Positions 37,419 through 47,586 of a DNA stretch of 64,000 nt are shown piece by piece. The stretch is from Pseudomonas sp. (GTDB lineage Bacteria > Pseudomonadota > Gammaproteobacteria > Pseudomonadales > Pseudomonadaceae). A program made the translations under genes and the position numbers. Where the stretch lies: positions 62,001 through 126,000 of the forward strand of contig NZ_JAUXMX010000046.1 in the NCBI RefSeq assembly GCF_030683065.1, in the 5' to 3' direction. The notes under the pieces were generated by a model. That model did no database searches. It was not told the origin of the DNA and worked only from the letters and a program-made list of their open reading frames with translations. How positions within the stretch are numbered: the first letter of the stretch is position 1; every line of letters begins with the position of its first letter.

Positions 37419-38103
37419 GTGGTGGCTCCTTGAGCGTCATGAACAGTTCGCGGCTGACCAGCGGTCGACCGCCTAAATGGGGCGCCAGCGCCTGGCGCAT
37501 CAAGCGTTTGGCCGCGGCCAGGGCGCCCGGAGCGCTCCAGTCGGCCTCAGCCATGGCGAGTAATTGGTTGCCGTGAAACACCCCGGGCTGCAACTGGCCG
37601 ACCGCCTCCAGGCCAGCGTCCGCTTGCAGGCGATAGAGGCCCGTCGCAATGATCGGTTGGCCCTGCCGGTCAACATCCAGGGCGAAACCATAGCCCAGCT
37701 CATCCAGCAAGCGCCACTCAAACGCGCGCAATAGCGGCTCCAGTGCCCGGCCTTGGGCCAGCGCCAGCACAGTCAGGGCGTAGTGTTCGAAGGTTGCAGG
37801 GTGCGGGTCTTGCTCGGGCAGCAAGCGGATCAGCAGTTCGTTCAGGTAGAGACCACTGAACAGCGCCTCACCACGCAACAGATTGGGGATGCCGGCGGCT
37901 TCGAGACGGCTGACATTCTTCAGCTCGCCGCGCCCGCGAAATTCCACTTCCAGCGGCACGAACGGCCGTGCCAGAGTACCAGCCTTGCCCCGCGCACCGC
38001 GCATAACCGCGCGCAAGCGGCCTTGCGGAGTAAGGAAATCCACCAGCGCACTGCTCTCGCGGTAGGCACGGCTGTGCAGGACATAGGCAGGCTGAGAGGT
38101 CAT
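37411..38103 (-). CDS. recO: DNA repair protein RecO
   Basis: This 230-residue protein has an N-terminal OB fold ([20 protein letters not shown] then [12 protein letters not shown]) and a helical C-terminal domain. It helps RecR load RecA at gaps. The gamma-proteobacterial form lacks the zinc-finger cysteines of other RecO proteins. It sits 139 bp downstream of era and overlaps pdxJ. Confidence 0.94.
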   Translation of the reverse strand: MTSQPAYVLHSRAYRESSALVDFLTPQGRLRAVMRGARGKAGTLARPFVPLEVEFRGRGELKNVSRLEAAGIPNLLRGEALFSGLYLNELLIRLLPEQDPHPATFEHYALTVLALAQGRALEPLLRAFEWRLLDELGYGFALDVDRQGQPIIATGLYRLQADAGLEAVGQLQPGVFHGNQLLAMAEADWSAPGALAAAKRLMRQALAPHLGGRPLVSRELFMTLKEPPRD

Positions 38104-38242
38104 GGATTGTTGACTGCCACGTTCAGGATGGGTTGGCTGCCAGCCCTACAGCCGAGTCAAGGCAGCGTTTCTGCGTGCGGCGTAACCTACGAAGTGGCAG
38201 TGTCCTAGCCAATGCGGGCGCGAGGATGCGCCCGCCCGTTGC

Positions 38243-39145
38243 TCACATATTGTCGTAACCCAGGGATCGCAAGGCGCGTTCGTCGTCCGACCAACCGCTT
38301 TTGACCTTGACCCAGAGGTTGAGCATGACCTTGGAGTCGAACATCACTTCCATGTCCTTGCGCGCCTCCTGGCCGATGCGTTTGATCCGCTCGCCCTTGT
38401 CGCCAATGATAATTTTCTTCTGACCGTCGCGCTCGACCAGGATCAGCGCATGGATATGCAGAATGCGCCCGTCGCGCTTGAATTCCTCGATTTCCACGGT
38501 GATCTGATACGGCAACTCGGCGCCGAGCTGACGCATGACCTTTTCGCGCACCAGTTCGGCGGCGAAAAAACGGCTGGAGCGGTCGGTGACCTGATCTTCC
38601 GGGAAGAAATGTACGCCCTCGGGCAAACGCTCGCCGACCAGTTTTTCCAGGGTATCGAGGTTATGCCCGTGCTGCGCGGAGACCGGCACGATCTCGGCGT
38701 TGGGCAACTGGGTGGCCAGCCACTCGAGATGCGGCATCAGATCGGCCTTGTCTTCAAGGCGGTCGGTCTTGTTGATCGCCAGGATAACCGGCCCCTGCAC
38801 ATACTGAATACGCTCGAGCACCATCTGGTCCTCATCGGTCCAGCGGGTGCGGTCGACCACAAAGATCACCACGTCGACATCTTTCAGCGCCGACGAGGCG
38901 TTCTTGTTCATATAGCGGTTGAGGGCTTTCTCGTTGTTCTTGTGCAGGCCGGGGGTGTCGACATAGATCGCCTGGATCTCGCCTTCGGTCTTGATCCCGA
39001 GCATGTTGTGCCGGGTGGTCTGCGGCTTGCGCGAGGTGATCGCCAGTTTCTGGCCGAGGATGTGGTTGAGCAGGGTCGACTTACCCACGTTGGGCCGGCC
39101 AACAATGGCGACATAGCCACAGCGTGTAACGGGTGTATCAGTCAT
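38243..39145 (-). CDS. era: Ribosome-assembly GTPase Era
   Basis: This 300-residue GTPase has G1 [15 protein letters not shown] at about residue 14. G3 is [12 protein letters not shown] and G4 is [11 protein letters not shown]-terminal KH domain follows ([20 protein letters not shown]). Era binds the 3' end of 16S rRNA during 30S maturation. The ATG at 39145 overlaps the rnc stop by 8 bases. Confidence 0.97.
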   Translation of the reverse strand: MTDTPVTRCGYVAIVGRPNVGKSTLLNHILGQKLAITSRKPQTTRHNMLGIKTEGEIQAIYVDTPGLHKNNEKALNRYMNKNASSALKDVDVVIFVVDRTRWTDEDQMVLERIQYVQGPVILAINKTDRLEDKADLMPHLEWLATQLPNAEIVPVSAQHGHNLDTLEKLVGERLPEGVHFFPEDQVTDRSSRFFAAELVREKVMRQLGAELPYQITVEIEEFKRDGRILHIHALILVERDGQKKIIIGDKGERIKRIGQEARKDMEVMFDSKVMLNLWVKVKSGWSDDERALRSLGYDNM

Positions 39146-39827
39146 GCCCATTCTCCACCCCGAGGGCAATCAAGGCAGCGGCTGCAGCGACCTGTTCGGC
39201 GATGCGACGGCTGGCACCCTGGCCCAGGGTTTTATCATTCAGTAAGGAAATCTGGCATTCGACGACGAATGTCCGGCAATGCGGATCGCCCTGGATATCC
39301 ACCACGTCATAGCGCGGCAGTTCACAGGCACGCGATTGCAGAAATTCCTGCAAGCGGGTTTTAGGATCCTTGTTGGTATCGACCAGCGTCAGACTTTCCA
39401 GTTCATTGGTCAACCAGGCAACCACCCGCTCGCGCGCAGCGTCCATTCCGGCATCTAGGTAGATGGCGCCGATCAGTGCTTCGAGGGCATCGGCGAGAAT
39501 CGACTCACGGCGAAAACCACCGCTTTTCAACTCGCCCGAACCGAGCCGCAAGTAGTCACCCAGATCAAAGCCGCGCGCCAGGATGGCCAGGGTCTCGCCC
39601 TTGACCAGGCGCGCACGCAAACGTGAAAGCTGGCCTTCGCGCGCCAAGGGGAAGCGCTCGAACAGCGCCTCACCGGCAACGAAGTTGAGAATGGCGTCAC
39701 CAAGGAACTCCAGGCGCTCATTGTTGCGCCCGGCGAAACTGCGGTGGGTGAGCGCCAGCACCATCAGGTCCTGGTCTTTGAAGGTATAACCGAGCTGGCG
39801 CTCCAGACGAGCTAACGAAACACTCAC
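39138..39827 (-). CDS. rnc: Ribonuclease III
   Basis: This 229-residue enzyme cleaves double-stranded RNA. The signature [20 protein letters not shown] contains the catalytic acidic residues. [20 protein letters not shown] is the second acidic motif. A C-terminal dsRBD begins at about residue 155 ([13 protein letters not shown]). Its start overlaps the upstream DUF4845 gene (ATGA). Confidence 0.97.
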   Translation of the reverse strand: MSVSLARLERQLGYTFKDQDLMVLALTHRSFAGRNNERLEFLGDAILNFVAGEALFERFPLAREGQLSRLRARLVKGETLAILARGFDLGDYLRLGSGELKSGGFRRESILADALEALIGAIYLDAGMDAARERVVAWLTNELESLTLVDTNKDPKTRLQEFLQSRACELPRYDVVDIQGDPHCRTFVVECQISLLNDKTLGQGASRRIAEQVAAAAALIALGVENGHD

Positions 39828-40201
39828 GGCATGCGCACGCGGTATTCTTTGTCGAACCGGACCACCAGATCGAGATTCTCGATCAGCGGCTCGCGCTTTT
39901 CATACTTCAGATGAGCGCGAAACTCATTATTTTCAATTTTCACTTTAAGGGCTTCTTTTAAATCCAGATCACGAATGCTGTTGACCTCCATGCCCTTGCC
40001 GACATGGCCATAGAAAGCGCCGACCGAGCGGATATCCATGGTTTGATCAGTTTCCACCGAGGTAATTATTTTATCCATCGACATATAGTCGAGGTAGTGC
40101 GGCAACATCTTGAATGCCGTGCTGGCGAAGAACGCCACAAACGCGAGCACCATCAACCAGCTCAGTATCGACAAGCCTTTCTGCGAACGCGCAAATGTCA
40201 T
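39824..40201 (-). CDS. DUF4845 protein, single-span inner-membrane protein
   Basis: This 125-residue protein starts [20 protein letters not shown], with one span and a periplasmic domain of about 95 residues. The sequence resembles pilin-like N-termini (KGLSILSW) but without the full prepilin motif. It lies between lepB and rnc in many pseudomonads. Function unknown. The ATG at 40201 was preferred over an upstream in-frame ATG at 40213. A GC-rich stem-loop (40260-40284) lies in the 98-bp gap after lepB. Confidence 0.85.
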   Translation of the reverse strand: MTFARSQKGLSILSWLMVLAFVAFFASTAFKMLPHYLDYMSMDKIITSVETDQTMDIRSVGAFYGHVGKGMEVNSIRDLDLKEALKVKIENNEFRAHLKYEKREPLIENLDLVVRFDKEYRVRMP

Positions 40202-40299
40202 GTTTGCCCCCAAGTTCGATCAATGTGAGTGCCCGGCGGGCTAAGACTATATATAGCCTGCGGCGCCGTATTGAACAGCGCCGCAAAATAGGCGAAACG

Positions 40300-41154
40300 T
40301 CAGTAAATCAAACCAACGCGAGAGAAATTCGGCAGGTTACGCAGTTTCGGGTCAGGCCAGCTCATCCAGATGGCGAACGCTTTACCGACGATATTCTGAT
40401 CCGGCACCATGCCCATCAGCGGTTTGGGGATAGCGGGATCATTCCAGTAACGGCTGTCGTTGGAGTTATCGCGGTTGTCGCCCATCATGAAGTAATGCCC
40501 TTGCGGCACTACCCACTCACGTCCTGGCTCGGCCCGATAACGCGTCATTTCCTTGCGAATCTGGTGTTCGGTCGCGCCCAGCCGCTCTTCATAAAGAGCC
40601 ACGCTACCCAGGCTGCCAGGCTCTTCGCCGAGCAATTGCTGAGCTACTGGCTGCCCGTTGACGAACAGACGTTTGTCGCTGCTGTAGCGAATCTGATCAC
40701 CCGCCAGGCCCACTACACGCTTGATGTAGTTGATATTCGGGTCGCTCGGATAACGGAACACCATGACATCGCCGCGCTGCGGGTCGTCCACCTCGATGAT
40801 CTTGGTATCCAGTACCGGCAGGCGAATCCCGTAGGCAAACTTGTTGACCAGGATAAAGTCGCCCACTTCCAGGGTTGGCTTCATCGAGCCGGACGGAATC
40901 TGAAACGGCTCGACCAGAAAGGAGCGCAACACCAGCACAATCGCCAGGACAGGGAAGAACGATTTACCGTACTCCACCAGCAAGGGTTCTTTGTTCAGGC
41001 GCTCGACCACCGCCTCGTCAGGCTGGTTGACCTGACCACGGTAATTGGCAATCGCCGTGCGCCGACGCGGAGCCAGAAAGACCAGATCAAACAGCGCCAG
41101 CACACCACAAACGGCGACGGCGATTACCAGCAACAACGGGAAATTTAGCGACAT
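40300..41154 (-). CDS. lepB: Signal peptidase I LepB
   Basis: This 284-residue protein has two N-terminal spans and the Ser/Lys dyad. The catalytic Ser lies in QIPSGSMKPTLEVGDFI at about residue 89 and the Lys in INYIKRVVGLAGDQI. YFMMGDNRDNSNDSRYW is box E. LepB releases Sec and Tat substrates at the outer face of the inner membrane. It begins 5 bases after the lepA stop, the classic lepA-lepB operon. Confidence 0.97.
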   Translation of the reverse strand: MSLNFPLLLVIAVAVCGVLALFDLVFLAPRRRTAIANYRGQVNQPDEAVVERLNKEPLLVEYGKSFFPVLAIVLVLRSFLVEPFQIPSGSMKPTLEVGDFILVNKFAYGIRLPVLDTKIIEVDDPQRGDVMVFRYPSDPNINYIKRVVGLAGDQIRYSSDKRLFVNGQPVAQQLLGEEPGSLGSVALYEERLGATEHQIRKEMTRYRAEPGREWVVPQGHYFMMGDNRDNSNDSRYWNDPAIPKPLMGMVPDQNIVGKAFAIWMSWPDPKLRNLPNFSRVGLIY

Positions 41155-41159
41155 AAGAC

Positions 41160-42959
41160 CTAACTATCCAACCTGAGCACAGCGAGGAAGGCTTCTTGTG
41201 GAATTTCCACGTTGCCGACCTGCTTCATCCTTTTCTTACCGGCCTTCTGCTTTTCCAGCAGCTTGCGCTTACGGCTTACATCGCCACCGTAACACTTGGC
41301 CAGCACGTTCTTTCTGAGTGCCTTGACAGTGGTACGCGCCACAATCTGCCCGCCAATGGCGGCCTGAATTGCCACATCGAACATCTGCCGCGGAATCAGC
41401 TCTTTCATCTTTTCGGTCAACGCACGACCTTTGTAGTGCGCATTGTCGCGGTGCACGATCAACGCCAGGGCGTCGACCTTTTCACCGTTGATCATCACGT
41501 CCAGCTTGACCAGATTGGCCGACTGATAACGATCGAAGTGATAGTCCAGCGAGGCATACCCACGGCTGGTCGACTTCAGGCGATCGAAGAAGTCCAGGAC
41601 CACCTCGTTCATCGGCAGGTCGTAGGTCACCTGCACTTGCGAGCCGAGGAACAGCATGTCGTGCTGGATGCCACGCTTCTCGATACACAGGGTGATGACG
41701 TTACCCAGGTGCTCCTGCGGCACCAGAATATTGGCCCGCACGATCGGCTCACGCATGTCTTCGATGGTCGACAGGTCGGGTAGCTTGGACGGGTTATCGA
41801 CGTAGACCGTCTCACCGGTCTTGAGCAGCAGCTCAAAAATAACCGTCGGTGCAGTGGTGATCAGGTCCAGGTCGTACTCGCGTTCAAGGCGCTCCTGAAT
41901 GATCTCCATGTGCAGCATGCCGAGGAAGCCACAACGAAAACCGAAGCCTAGGGCATCAGAGCTTTCCGGGGTGTACTGCAAGGAGGAGTCATTCAGCGTG
42001 AGCTTTTGCAGGGCCTCACGGAAATCCTCGAAGTCGTCGGAGCTGACCGGGAACAGGCCTGCATACACCTGCGGCTGGATGCGCTTGAAGCCTGGCAGCA
42101 TGTCGACGTCAGGCGTGGAGCTCAAGGTCAGGGTATCGCCCACTGGCGCACCGTGAATGTCCTTGATACCGGCAATAATAAAGCCTACTTCGCCAGCCTT
42201 GAGGTCAACCGTAGCGCTGTGCTTGGGATTGAATACGCCGACGCTGTCAACCAGGTGAATCTTGCCGGTGGACTTCACCAGCACCTTGTCACCCTTCTTG
42301 ATCCGCCCGTGACGCACGCGCACCAGGGAAACCACGCCAAGGTAGTTGTCGAACCAGGAGTCGATGATCAGCGCCTGCAAAGGCGCCTCAATATCACCGG
42401 TCGGCGCGGGAATGGTCTGCACCAGACGCTCGAGCACCTCGTCAACACCCTGGCCGGTCTTGGCACTGCAGGTCACGGCATCAGTGGCATCGATGCCAAT
42501 GATCTTCTCGATTTCATCTTTGACCCGGTCCGGATCGGCCTGCGGCAGGTCGATCTTGTTCAGTACCGGCATCACCTCGAGGCCTTGCTCGATGGCGGTG
42601 TAGCAGTTGGCCACCGATTGCGCCTCGACGCCCTGACCAGCATCGACCACCAGCAACGCACCTTCACAGGCGGCCAGGGAACGACTGACTTCATAGGTGA
42701 AGTCGACGTGCCCGGGGGTGTCGATGAAGTTCAACTGGTAGGTCTTGCCGTCGCGCGCCGTGTAATACAAGGTCACGCTGTGCGCCTTGATGGTAATCCC
42801 GCGCTCACGCTCAAGATCCATGGAGTCCAGCACCTGGGCTTCCATTTCACGATCAGCCAGGCCACCACACATCTGGATAAAACGGTCAGCCAGGGTGGAC
42901 TTGCCGTGATCAATGTGGGCGATGATGGAGAAATTTCTTATATGGCTCAGGTCACTCAC
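41160..42959 (-). CDS. lepA: Elongation factor 4 (LepA) back-translocase GTPase
   Basis: This 599-residue protein matches family length exactly when started at GTG 42959 ([19 protein letters not shown]). The reading frame extends 107 codons further upstream without an RBS or similarity. G1 is [15 protein letters not shown]3 is DTPGHVDF and G4 is NKIDLPQAD. The unique C-terminal domain ends [19 protein letters not shown]. LepA remodels stalled ribosomes. Confidence 0.97.
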   Translation of the reverse strand: MSDLSHIRNFSIIAHIDHGKSTLADRFIQMCGGLADREMEAQVLDSMDLERERGITIKAHSVTLYYTARDGKTYQLNFIDTPGHVDFTYEVSRSLAACEGALLVVDAGQGVEAQSVANCYTAIEQGLEVMPVLNKIDLPQADPDRVKDEIEKIIGIDATDAVTCSAKTGQGVDEVLERLVQTIPAPTGDIEAPLQALIIDSWFDNYLGVVSLVRVRHGRIKKGDKVLVKSTGKIHLVDSVGVFNPKHSATVDLKAGEVGFIIAGIKDIHGAPVGDTLTLSSTPDVDMLPGFKRIQPQVYAGLFPVSSDDFEDFREALQKLTLNDSSLQYTPESSDALGFGFRCGFLGMLHMEIIQERLEREYDLDLITTAPTVIFELLLKTGETVYVDNPSKLPDLSTIEDMREPIVRANILVPQEHLGNVITLCIEKRGIQHDMLFLGSQVQVTYDLPMNEVVLDFFDRLKSTSRGYASLDYHFDRYQSANLVKLDVMINGEKVDALALIVHRDNAHYKGRALTEKMKELIPRQMFDVAIQAAIGGQIVARTTVKALRKNVLAKCYGGDVSRKRKLLEKQKAGKKRMKQVGNVEIPQEAFLAVLRLDS

Positions 42960-43065
42960 AGGACGACACTCGAAAAGGTCGCAGGCACAGCCCGCCGAAA
43001 ATAGCCGTGAAGTGTACCCGATTGGCGCCGCAGCAGTCACGCGCAGGTGCCAATCGGCGGATATG

Positions 43066-43093
43066 AAGAAGGGCGATCGAAATCGCCCTTCTT
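43066..43093 (-). terminator. Perfect 12-bp palindromic stem after mucD
   Basis: The arms AAGAAGGGCGAT and ATCGCCCTTCTT are perfect with a 4-nt loop, which reads TTCG on the mucD strand. The stem ends in A/T-rich sequence that gives a weak T-tail on the minus strand. It lies between mucD and lepA and probably separates the stress operon from lepA-lepB. Confidence 0.75.
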
Positions 43094-43161
43094 TAATCTT
43101 GCGGGTAGCGCCCCGACACCAGCTGCGACGCCGCTTTAGCGACGAGCAGCCCGCACCGAGA

Positions 43162-44589
43162 TCACTCGGCCAATTTGAAGGTAATGAAGCTGGCGCGCCC
43201 CTGGCGTAGCACACGCATTGATACAGAGCGGTTCTTCGGTAAATCCTGAGCCACTTGGGTAAAGGTTTTTGCCGAGTCAATTGCCTGATTGTTCAAATGC
43301 GTAATCACATCGCCCGGACGCAAACCGATCAGGGCAGCGGGACCGTCGAGCACTTCGCTGATAACCACACCGCCTTTAAGGTCGAGGCTTTTCTTCTGTT
43401 CGGCGGTCAGCTCAACCACCTTGACCCCAAGGCGATTGCTGCTGCGCTCGTCGCCAGGGCCAGTCACGCCAGCCACGGTTTCGCCATCTTCCGGCAAGGC
43501 ACCGATGGTCAGCTTGAGCTTCTTGCGTGCGCCTTCGCGCACCACATCCAACTCGGCTTTGCTGCCTGGCTTCAGGCGACCCACCAGATGCGGCAAATCA
43601 CCCGACATAACGATCGGGGCGCCATCTATATTGAGAATCACATCGCCAACCAGCAAACCGCCCTTGGCCGCCGGGCCGCCTTCAAGCACTTGAGCAACCA
43701 ATGCGCCCGCAGGCTTGTCCAGACCAAATGACTCGGCAAGGTCCTTGTTCACTTCCTGAATCACCACGCCCAGCCAGCCGCGGCTGACCTTGCCGTCGGT
43801 TTTAAGCTGTTCGGCGACATCCAGGGCAACGCTCATGGGAATGGCGAAAGACAAGCCCATAAACCCGCCCGAACGGGTGAATATCTGCGAGTTGATCCCA
43901 ACCACCTCTCCCGCCAGATTGAACAATGGGCCACCGGAGTTACCCGGATTGATTGCCACATCGGTCTGAATGAACGGCACATAGCTTTCATTTGGCAGGC
44001 TACGCCCCTTGGCACTGACGATGCCGGCAGTCACCGAATGGTCGAAGCCGAAGGGTGAGCCGATGGCCAGCACCCACTCGCCGACCTTCAGATCCTCGGA
44101 CTTGCCTAACTTGACCGTTGGCAGATTTGTGCCTTCGATCTTGAGCAGGGCCACATCGCTGCGCGGATCGGCGCCGATTAGCTTGGCTTCCAGCTCACTG
44201 CGATCTGGCAGGCGCACGATTATTTCATCGGCACCGGCGACCACATGGTTATTGGTCAGTACGTAGCCATCGGCAGAGATAATGAAACCGGAACCCAGCG
44301 ACTGCGCTTCACGCTGGCGACCACCGTTTGGCGCGCGCGGAACCTGCGGAATATTGCGCTCGAAGAATTCGCGAAAGATCGGCGGCAGGCCTTCAAGATC
44401 GGGAATAGCCAGCTCGCCAGCCCCCGACGCACGCGCCGGTATCTTTTGCCGGGTACTGATGTTGACGACTGCTGGCGCGGCCTCTTCGACCAACTCGGTA
44501 AAGTCCGGCAAGTTGGCCTGGGCAACCACCGCTTGCCCCAGAAGCAGGACAGCGACCGAAGCTGAGAAAAACCATTTCAGGCTAGGCAT
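43162..44589 (-). CDS. mucD: Periplasmic serine endoprotease/chaperone MucD (DegP family)
   Basis: This 475-residue protein has a signal peptide of about 25 residues ([20 protein letters not shown]). The trypsin-like domain carries His in [12 protein letters not shown], Asp in [12 protein letters not shown] and Ser in [13 protein letters not shown]. Two PDZ domains follow, with [20 protein letters not shown] in the first. MucD removes misfolded envelope proteins and limits AlgU activity. The ATG at 44589 is preceded by GGGGAG. It is the last gene of the algU operon. Confidence 0.96.
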   Translation of the reverse strand: MPSLKWFFSASVAVLLLGQAVVAQANLPDFTELVEEAAPAVVNISTRQKIPARASGAGELAIPDLEGLPPIFREFFERNIPQVPRAPNGGRQREAQSLGSGFIISADGYVLTNNHVVAGADEIIVRLPDRSELEAKLIGADPRSDVALLKIEGTNLPTVKLGKSEDLKVGEWVLAIGSPFGFDHSVTAGIVSAKGRSLPNESYVPFIQTDVAINPGNSGGPLFNLAGEVVGINSQIFTRSGGFMGLSFAIPMSVALDVAEQLKTDGKVSRGWLGVVIQEVNKDLAESFGLDKPAGALVAQVLEGGPAAKGGLLVGDVILNIDGAPIVMSGDLPHLVGRLKPGSKAELDVVREGARKKLKLTIGALPEDGETVAGVTGPGDERSSNRLGVKVVELTAEQKKSLDLKGGVVISEVLDGPAALIGLRPGDVITHLNNQAIDSAKTFTQVAQDLPKNRSVSMRVLRQGRASFITFKLAE

Positions 44590-44624
44590 CGTTATGAAAC
44601 TCCCCATCGAAAACCAGCAAAAGG

Positions 44625-45080
44625 CTAAAACGCCGCAGCGGAACCGGCGAGCAAGGCGCGCATGACCACAGGCTGCAAGGCCGGATCATCTGCTGTGCGA
44701 GCACTGTGCCAACGCACCGCCAACCAGGCTGCGAGCAAACCAACAAAGGCAGACAAAATAACCAACGGCTCCCCCCACGCCAACTGCTCGGCAAGCAAGG
44801 CAGCACTGAACAGCCCGATCAACGGCAGCAAATAGACCAATAACGAGCCACGCACCAGCAACTCCTCGCGCACGCCGATGATCACTGCATCGCCCACGCT
44901 CAAGTGCAGATCGCAGACTGCGCGCACATAGGCGGGACGGCCACTGGCACCCAGTTTTTCGAGTACGCCATGACCACATCCTGCGCTTACCGAGCAGCTG
45001 GAGCAGGTGCTTTTGCGCAAAGTCTCAACCCAGACCGCGCCGGGCTCGACCGCAACCACTCGCCCCTGCTCTTCGATCAT
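44625..45080 (-). CDS. mucC: MucC/RseC family inner-membrane protein
   Basis: This 151-residue protein has the cysteine-rich N-terminus typical of RseC: STCSSCSVSAGCGHGVLEKL. Two membrane spans follow at about residues 77-120. RseC/MucC proteins are linked to AlgU modulation and, in E. coli, to SoxR reduction. The start overlaps the mucB stop by 4 bases. Confidence 0.93.
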   Translation of the reverse strand: MIEEQGRVVAVEPGAVWVETLRKSTCSSCSVSAGCGHGVLEKLGASGRPAYVRAVCDLHLSVGDAVIIGVREELLVRGSLLVYLLPLIGLFSAALLAEQLAWGEPLVILSAFVGLLAAWLAVRWHSARTADDPALQPVVMRALLAGSAAAF

Positions 45081-46033
45081 TGCGGGGCCTGTGCCTCTGC
45101 GGGACGCATCGACAAGGCGACACGCTCTGCCGTACCCAAGGGTATCTCACCAACAACCGTAACCATCACGTCACCGTCATCAGTCACTAGCCGTCGTGAA
45201 ACCGCGGCAGTCGGACCCAGCTGACTACGCGCATCCTCGGCCATGACACCACGCAGGGGTTCAAGAAATACCGAAAAACGCGCCATGCCATCGTCATAAA
45301 CCAGGCAGGCCACTTGCTCATCGGAGACCGGGCTACGCCGCTCGGCGATACGCGTCAACGTAAAGCCTGGCGGCAGCCAGTCAGAGCGCCAGGCCTCGAC
45401 GGCCTCAGTCTCAATCTCACTGGCAATGACGGGGTTGCAACCCGCGTCAGACTGCAGCTCCTGATCGGTGGGTAACGTACCTACATCGAGCTGGGTGAAC
45501 TGGAAGCGCTCAAGCAACTGGCCCTTGTCATTCAGCAGCAAGAATTTCAACGGCAGGGCGCTTTCCTGATCCAGGTGCAACTCGACAGCGTAGCGATGCT
45601 GGTCACGCGGCGACAGCGAGAGCACCACAGCCGCTCGTCCGGCCACACGCGAATCGCCAATGACACGCAGATCATAGGATTCAAGCAAACGCTGAGCATT
45701 CAGATCGCGTGCCGCCCAGGCTTTCTGGTCACCAGCCTGGTCGACCAGGCTACCGCTGTCGCATTTTGTGCGGCCATCGACCCGCAGCACTTCACGCTCT
45801 GGCCCATCCAACTGCAATAAACGCTCGCGCACACCACCTGCATCATCTACCCGATGCCAGATGCTGTGGGTGGAAAAACTGCCATTGCGTTCATACACAA
45901 ATACGCCTTGAAAGCTCTGGCTTCGCCCGGCATCTGCCAGGCGGAGTAGCCAATCTTGTGCTTCAACAGCAGCAGCAACAGGCAGTGCAAGGCAACTACC
46001 GAGCAACAAAGAGATGACGGGGATAAAGCGCAT
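45077..46033 (-). CDS. mucB: Periplasmic regulator MucB (RseB)
   Basis: This 318-residue protein has a signal peptide of about 21 residues (MRFIPVISLLLGSCLALPVA) and a LolA-like fold starting WLLRLADAGRSQSFQGVFVY. It binds the periplasmic part of MucA and protects it from AlgW until lipid or LPS signals release it. It lies 8 bases from mucA. Confidence 0.95.
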   Translation of the reverse strand: MRFIPVISLLLGSCLALPVAAAVEAQDWLLRLADAGRSQSFQGVFVYERNGSFSTHSIWHRVDDAGGVRERLLQLDGPEREVLRVDGRTKCDSGSLVDQAGDQKAWAARDLNAQRLLESYDLRVIGDSRVAGRAAVVLSLSPRDQHRYAVELHLDQESALPLKFLLLNDKGQLLERFQFTQLDVGTLPTDQELQSDAGCNPVIASEIETEAVEAWRSDWLPPGFTLTRIAERRSPVSDEQVACLVYDDGMARFSVFLEPLRGVMAEDARSQLGPTAAVSRRLVTDDGDVMVTVVGEIPLGTAERVALSMRPAEAQAPQ

Positions 46034-46041
46034 GCGCCTCC

Positions 46042-46635
46042 TTAGCGACTTTCCAAGCTTGCAGCACGCGCATAAGGCAGCGCACTTTCATGGGCATTTA
46101 TAACCGCTTGCTGAGCATGTTGACGCAGATACGATGGCAGGCGTTGATCATGCCAGCCTGAAGCAGCTGCACCGGCAGCGTCAACCGCTGGAGGTTGCTC
46201 GCCAGTAGTACTGAAACCAGCAAGCATGGCTGGCCCCTGGACTTGCGGAGTGCTCAAGGCCGGCTGGGTAGCCTGCTGCGCCAATTGTGTACTCGCGACG
46301 TCGTCCTGATTATACAAACGCACCCCCGCAAGCACAGCTACCGTAACTGAAGCGGCCACTGCAAAGCGACCAATCGAACGCCACGGACCGCGAATAACGC
46401 TTTTACCCTGCACCGGCAAAGCTTCGTTGGCCAGCGCAGCAGAAACAGCGGCTGCAATGTCCAGACGCGGTTCTAGCAGTTCCTTGTGCATGACTGCTCG
46501 TGCAATTTGGTAGCGCGACCAGGTGGCACGCAGCTCGGCATCGTCGCTCGCATTGAGCACACGCCGCAGCTCCATTTCGTCCGCTTCGTTATCCATAACC
46601 GCGGACAGCGATTCCTGCAAGTCTTCACGACTCAT
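46042..46635 (-). CDS. mucA: Anti-sigma factor MucA
   Basis: This 197-residue single-span protein has an N-terminal AlgU-binding domain (LQESLSAVMDNEADEMELRR), a span at about residues 85-105 and a periplasmic tail ending ARAASLESR. The frame is intact, with no sign of the truncations that cause mucoidy. AGGAACCGCC precedes the ATG. It lies 31 bases after algU. Confidence 0.95.
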   Translation of the reverse strand: MSREDLQESLSAVMDNEADEMELRRVLNASDDAELRATWSRYQIARAVMHKELLEPRLDIAAAVSAALANEALPVQGKSVIRGPWRSIGRFAVAASVTVAVLAGVRLYNQDDVASTQLAQQATQPALSTPQVQGPAMLAGFSTTGEQPPAVDAAGAAASGWHDQRLPSYLRQHAQQAVINAHESALPYARAASLESR

Positions 46636-46666
46636 GGCGGTTCCTCTCTTGGCTGTCGCCGCTGTC

Positions 46667-47248
46667 TTAACTGTCCTGCAACAGAGGCTGCAAGGACTTG
46701 TCTACGGCCTCGCGAGCTCGGAAAATTCGCGAACGCACTGTACCGACTGGACATTGCATGACGCTGGCAATGTCCTCATAACTGAGACCATCAAATTCAC
46801 GCAAGGTTAGTGCTGTGCGCAAATCTTCTGGCAATTGCTGGATGGCACGGTGCACGGTGGCTTCGATTTCATCCCGCAGCAGCAGTCGTTCCGGGGATTC
46901 AATGTCCTTGAGGGCGTGATCGCCATCATAGAACTCTGCATCCTCGGCACTTACATCACTCTCTGGCGGGCGCCGACCACGCGACACCAGATGGTTTTTC
47001 GCCGTATTGATAGCGATACGGTACAGCCATGTATAAAACGCACTGTCTCCGCGAAAATTACCCAGCGCGCGATAAGCCTTGACGAAGGCTTCCTGCGCAA
47101 CATCCTGCGCTTCATGGGTGTCGTGCACGAAACGCACGATCAACCCGAGAATCTTGTGCTGGTACTTCAATACCAGTAAATCGAATGCTCGCTTGTCACC
47201 GCGCTGCACACGTTCAACCAGTTGCTGATCTTCTTCCTGAGCTAGCAT
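46667..47248 (-). CDS. algU: Extracytoplasmic-stress sigma factor AlgU (RpoE)
   Basis: This 193-residue sigma-70 group-4 factor begins MLAQEEDQQLVERVQRGDKR, with region 2 in AFYTWLYRIAINTAKNHLV and region 4 in GLSYEDIASVMQCPVGTVRS. It directs alginate, osmotic and envelope-stress genes. The ATG at 47248 has GAGGAG 5 bases upstream, while the in-frame upstream GTG does not. Two AlgU-type promoters lie upstream, as expected for autoregulation. Confidence 0.97.
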   Translation of the reverse strand: MLAQEEDQQLVERVQRGDKRAFDLLVLKYQHKILGLIVRFVHDTHEAQDVAQEAFVKAYRALGNFRGDSAFYTWLYRIAINTAKNHLVSRGRRPPESDVSAEDAEFYDGDHALKDIESPERLLLRDEIEATVHRAIQQLPEDLRTALTLREFDGLSYEDIASVMQCPVGTVRSRIFRAREAVDKSLQPLLQDS

Positions 47249-47307
47249 CAACACTCCTCATTAAGTCCGAAGGAGCGCAACACCAGCCAATCAATCGGCT
47301 TGCCAAG

Positions 47308-47334
47308 ATAGACTCGGACGTTGCGCAAAAGTTC
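47308..47334 (-). promoter_or_regulatory. AlgU-dependent promoter, proximal (P3-like)
   Basis: GAACTT at -35 and TCTAT at -10 are spaced by 16 bp on the minus strand, matching the AlgU/RpoE consensus GAACTT-N16-TCTRA. It lies about 60 bp upstream of the algU ATG. Confidence 0.8.
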
Positions 47335-47473
47335 TCCCCTCCAAACAAGCTTCCTGCAGAACTCTTAATGTCCTGCACGGAGTGACGCAGCAGTGACCTG
47401 AAGCCCTACTGCGTAATAATCTTAGTAAACGTACCCGACAAACAGACACAAACCATTCTACGGGCGACCTTTT

Positions 47474-47500
47474 ATGGAACCTGAACGTCTAAGAAAGTTC
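47474..47500 (-). promoter_or_regulatory. AlgU-dependent promoter, distal (P1-like)
   Basis: GAACTT and TCCAT are spaced by 16 bp on the minus strand. It lies about 225 bp upstream of algU and 90 bp from the divergent nadB start. The two-promoter arrangement matches the algU upstream region of P. aeruginosa. Confidence 0.75.
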
Positions 47501-47586
47501 CCCAGCAGCACAGTAGGTCATAAGTCCGCTATTGTGCCGCCCACCCCCTCTATATACTAGGGCCCGCTTACTTGCGGGATCACGAC

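Noticed and set aside
41160..43280. Extended 706-codon version of LepA
   Set aside because: The first 107 codons have no similarity or RBS; the GTG at 42959 gives the standard 599 residues.
46042..46635. Possible mucA truncation as in mucoid isolates
   Set aside because: The frame is intact at 197 codons with membrane span and periplasmic tail.
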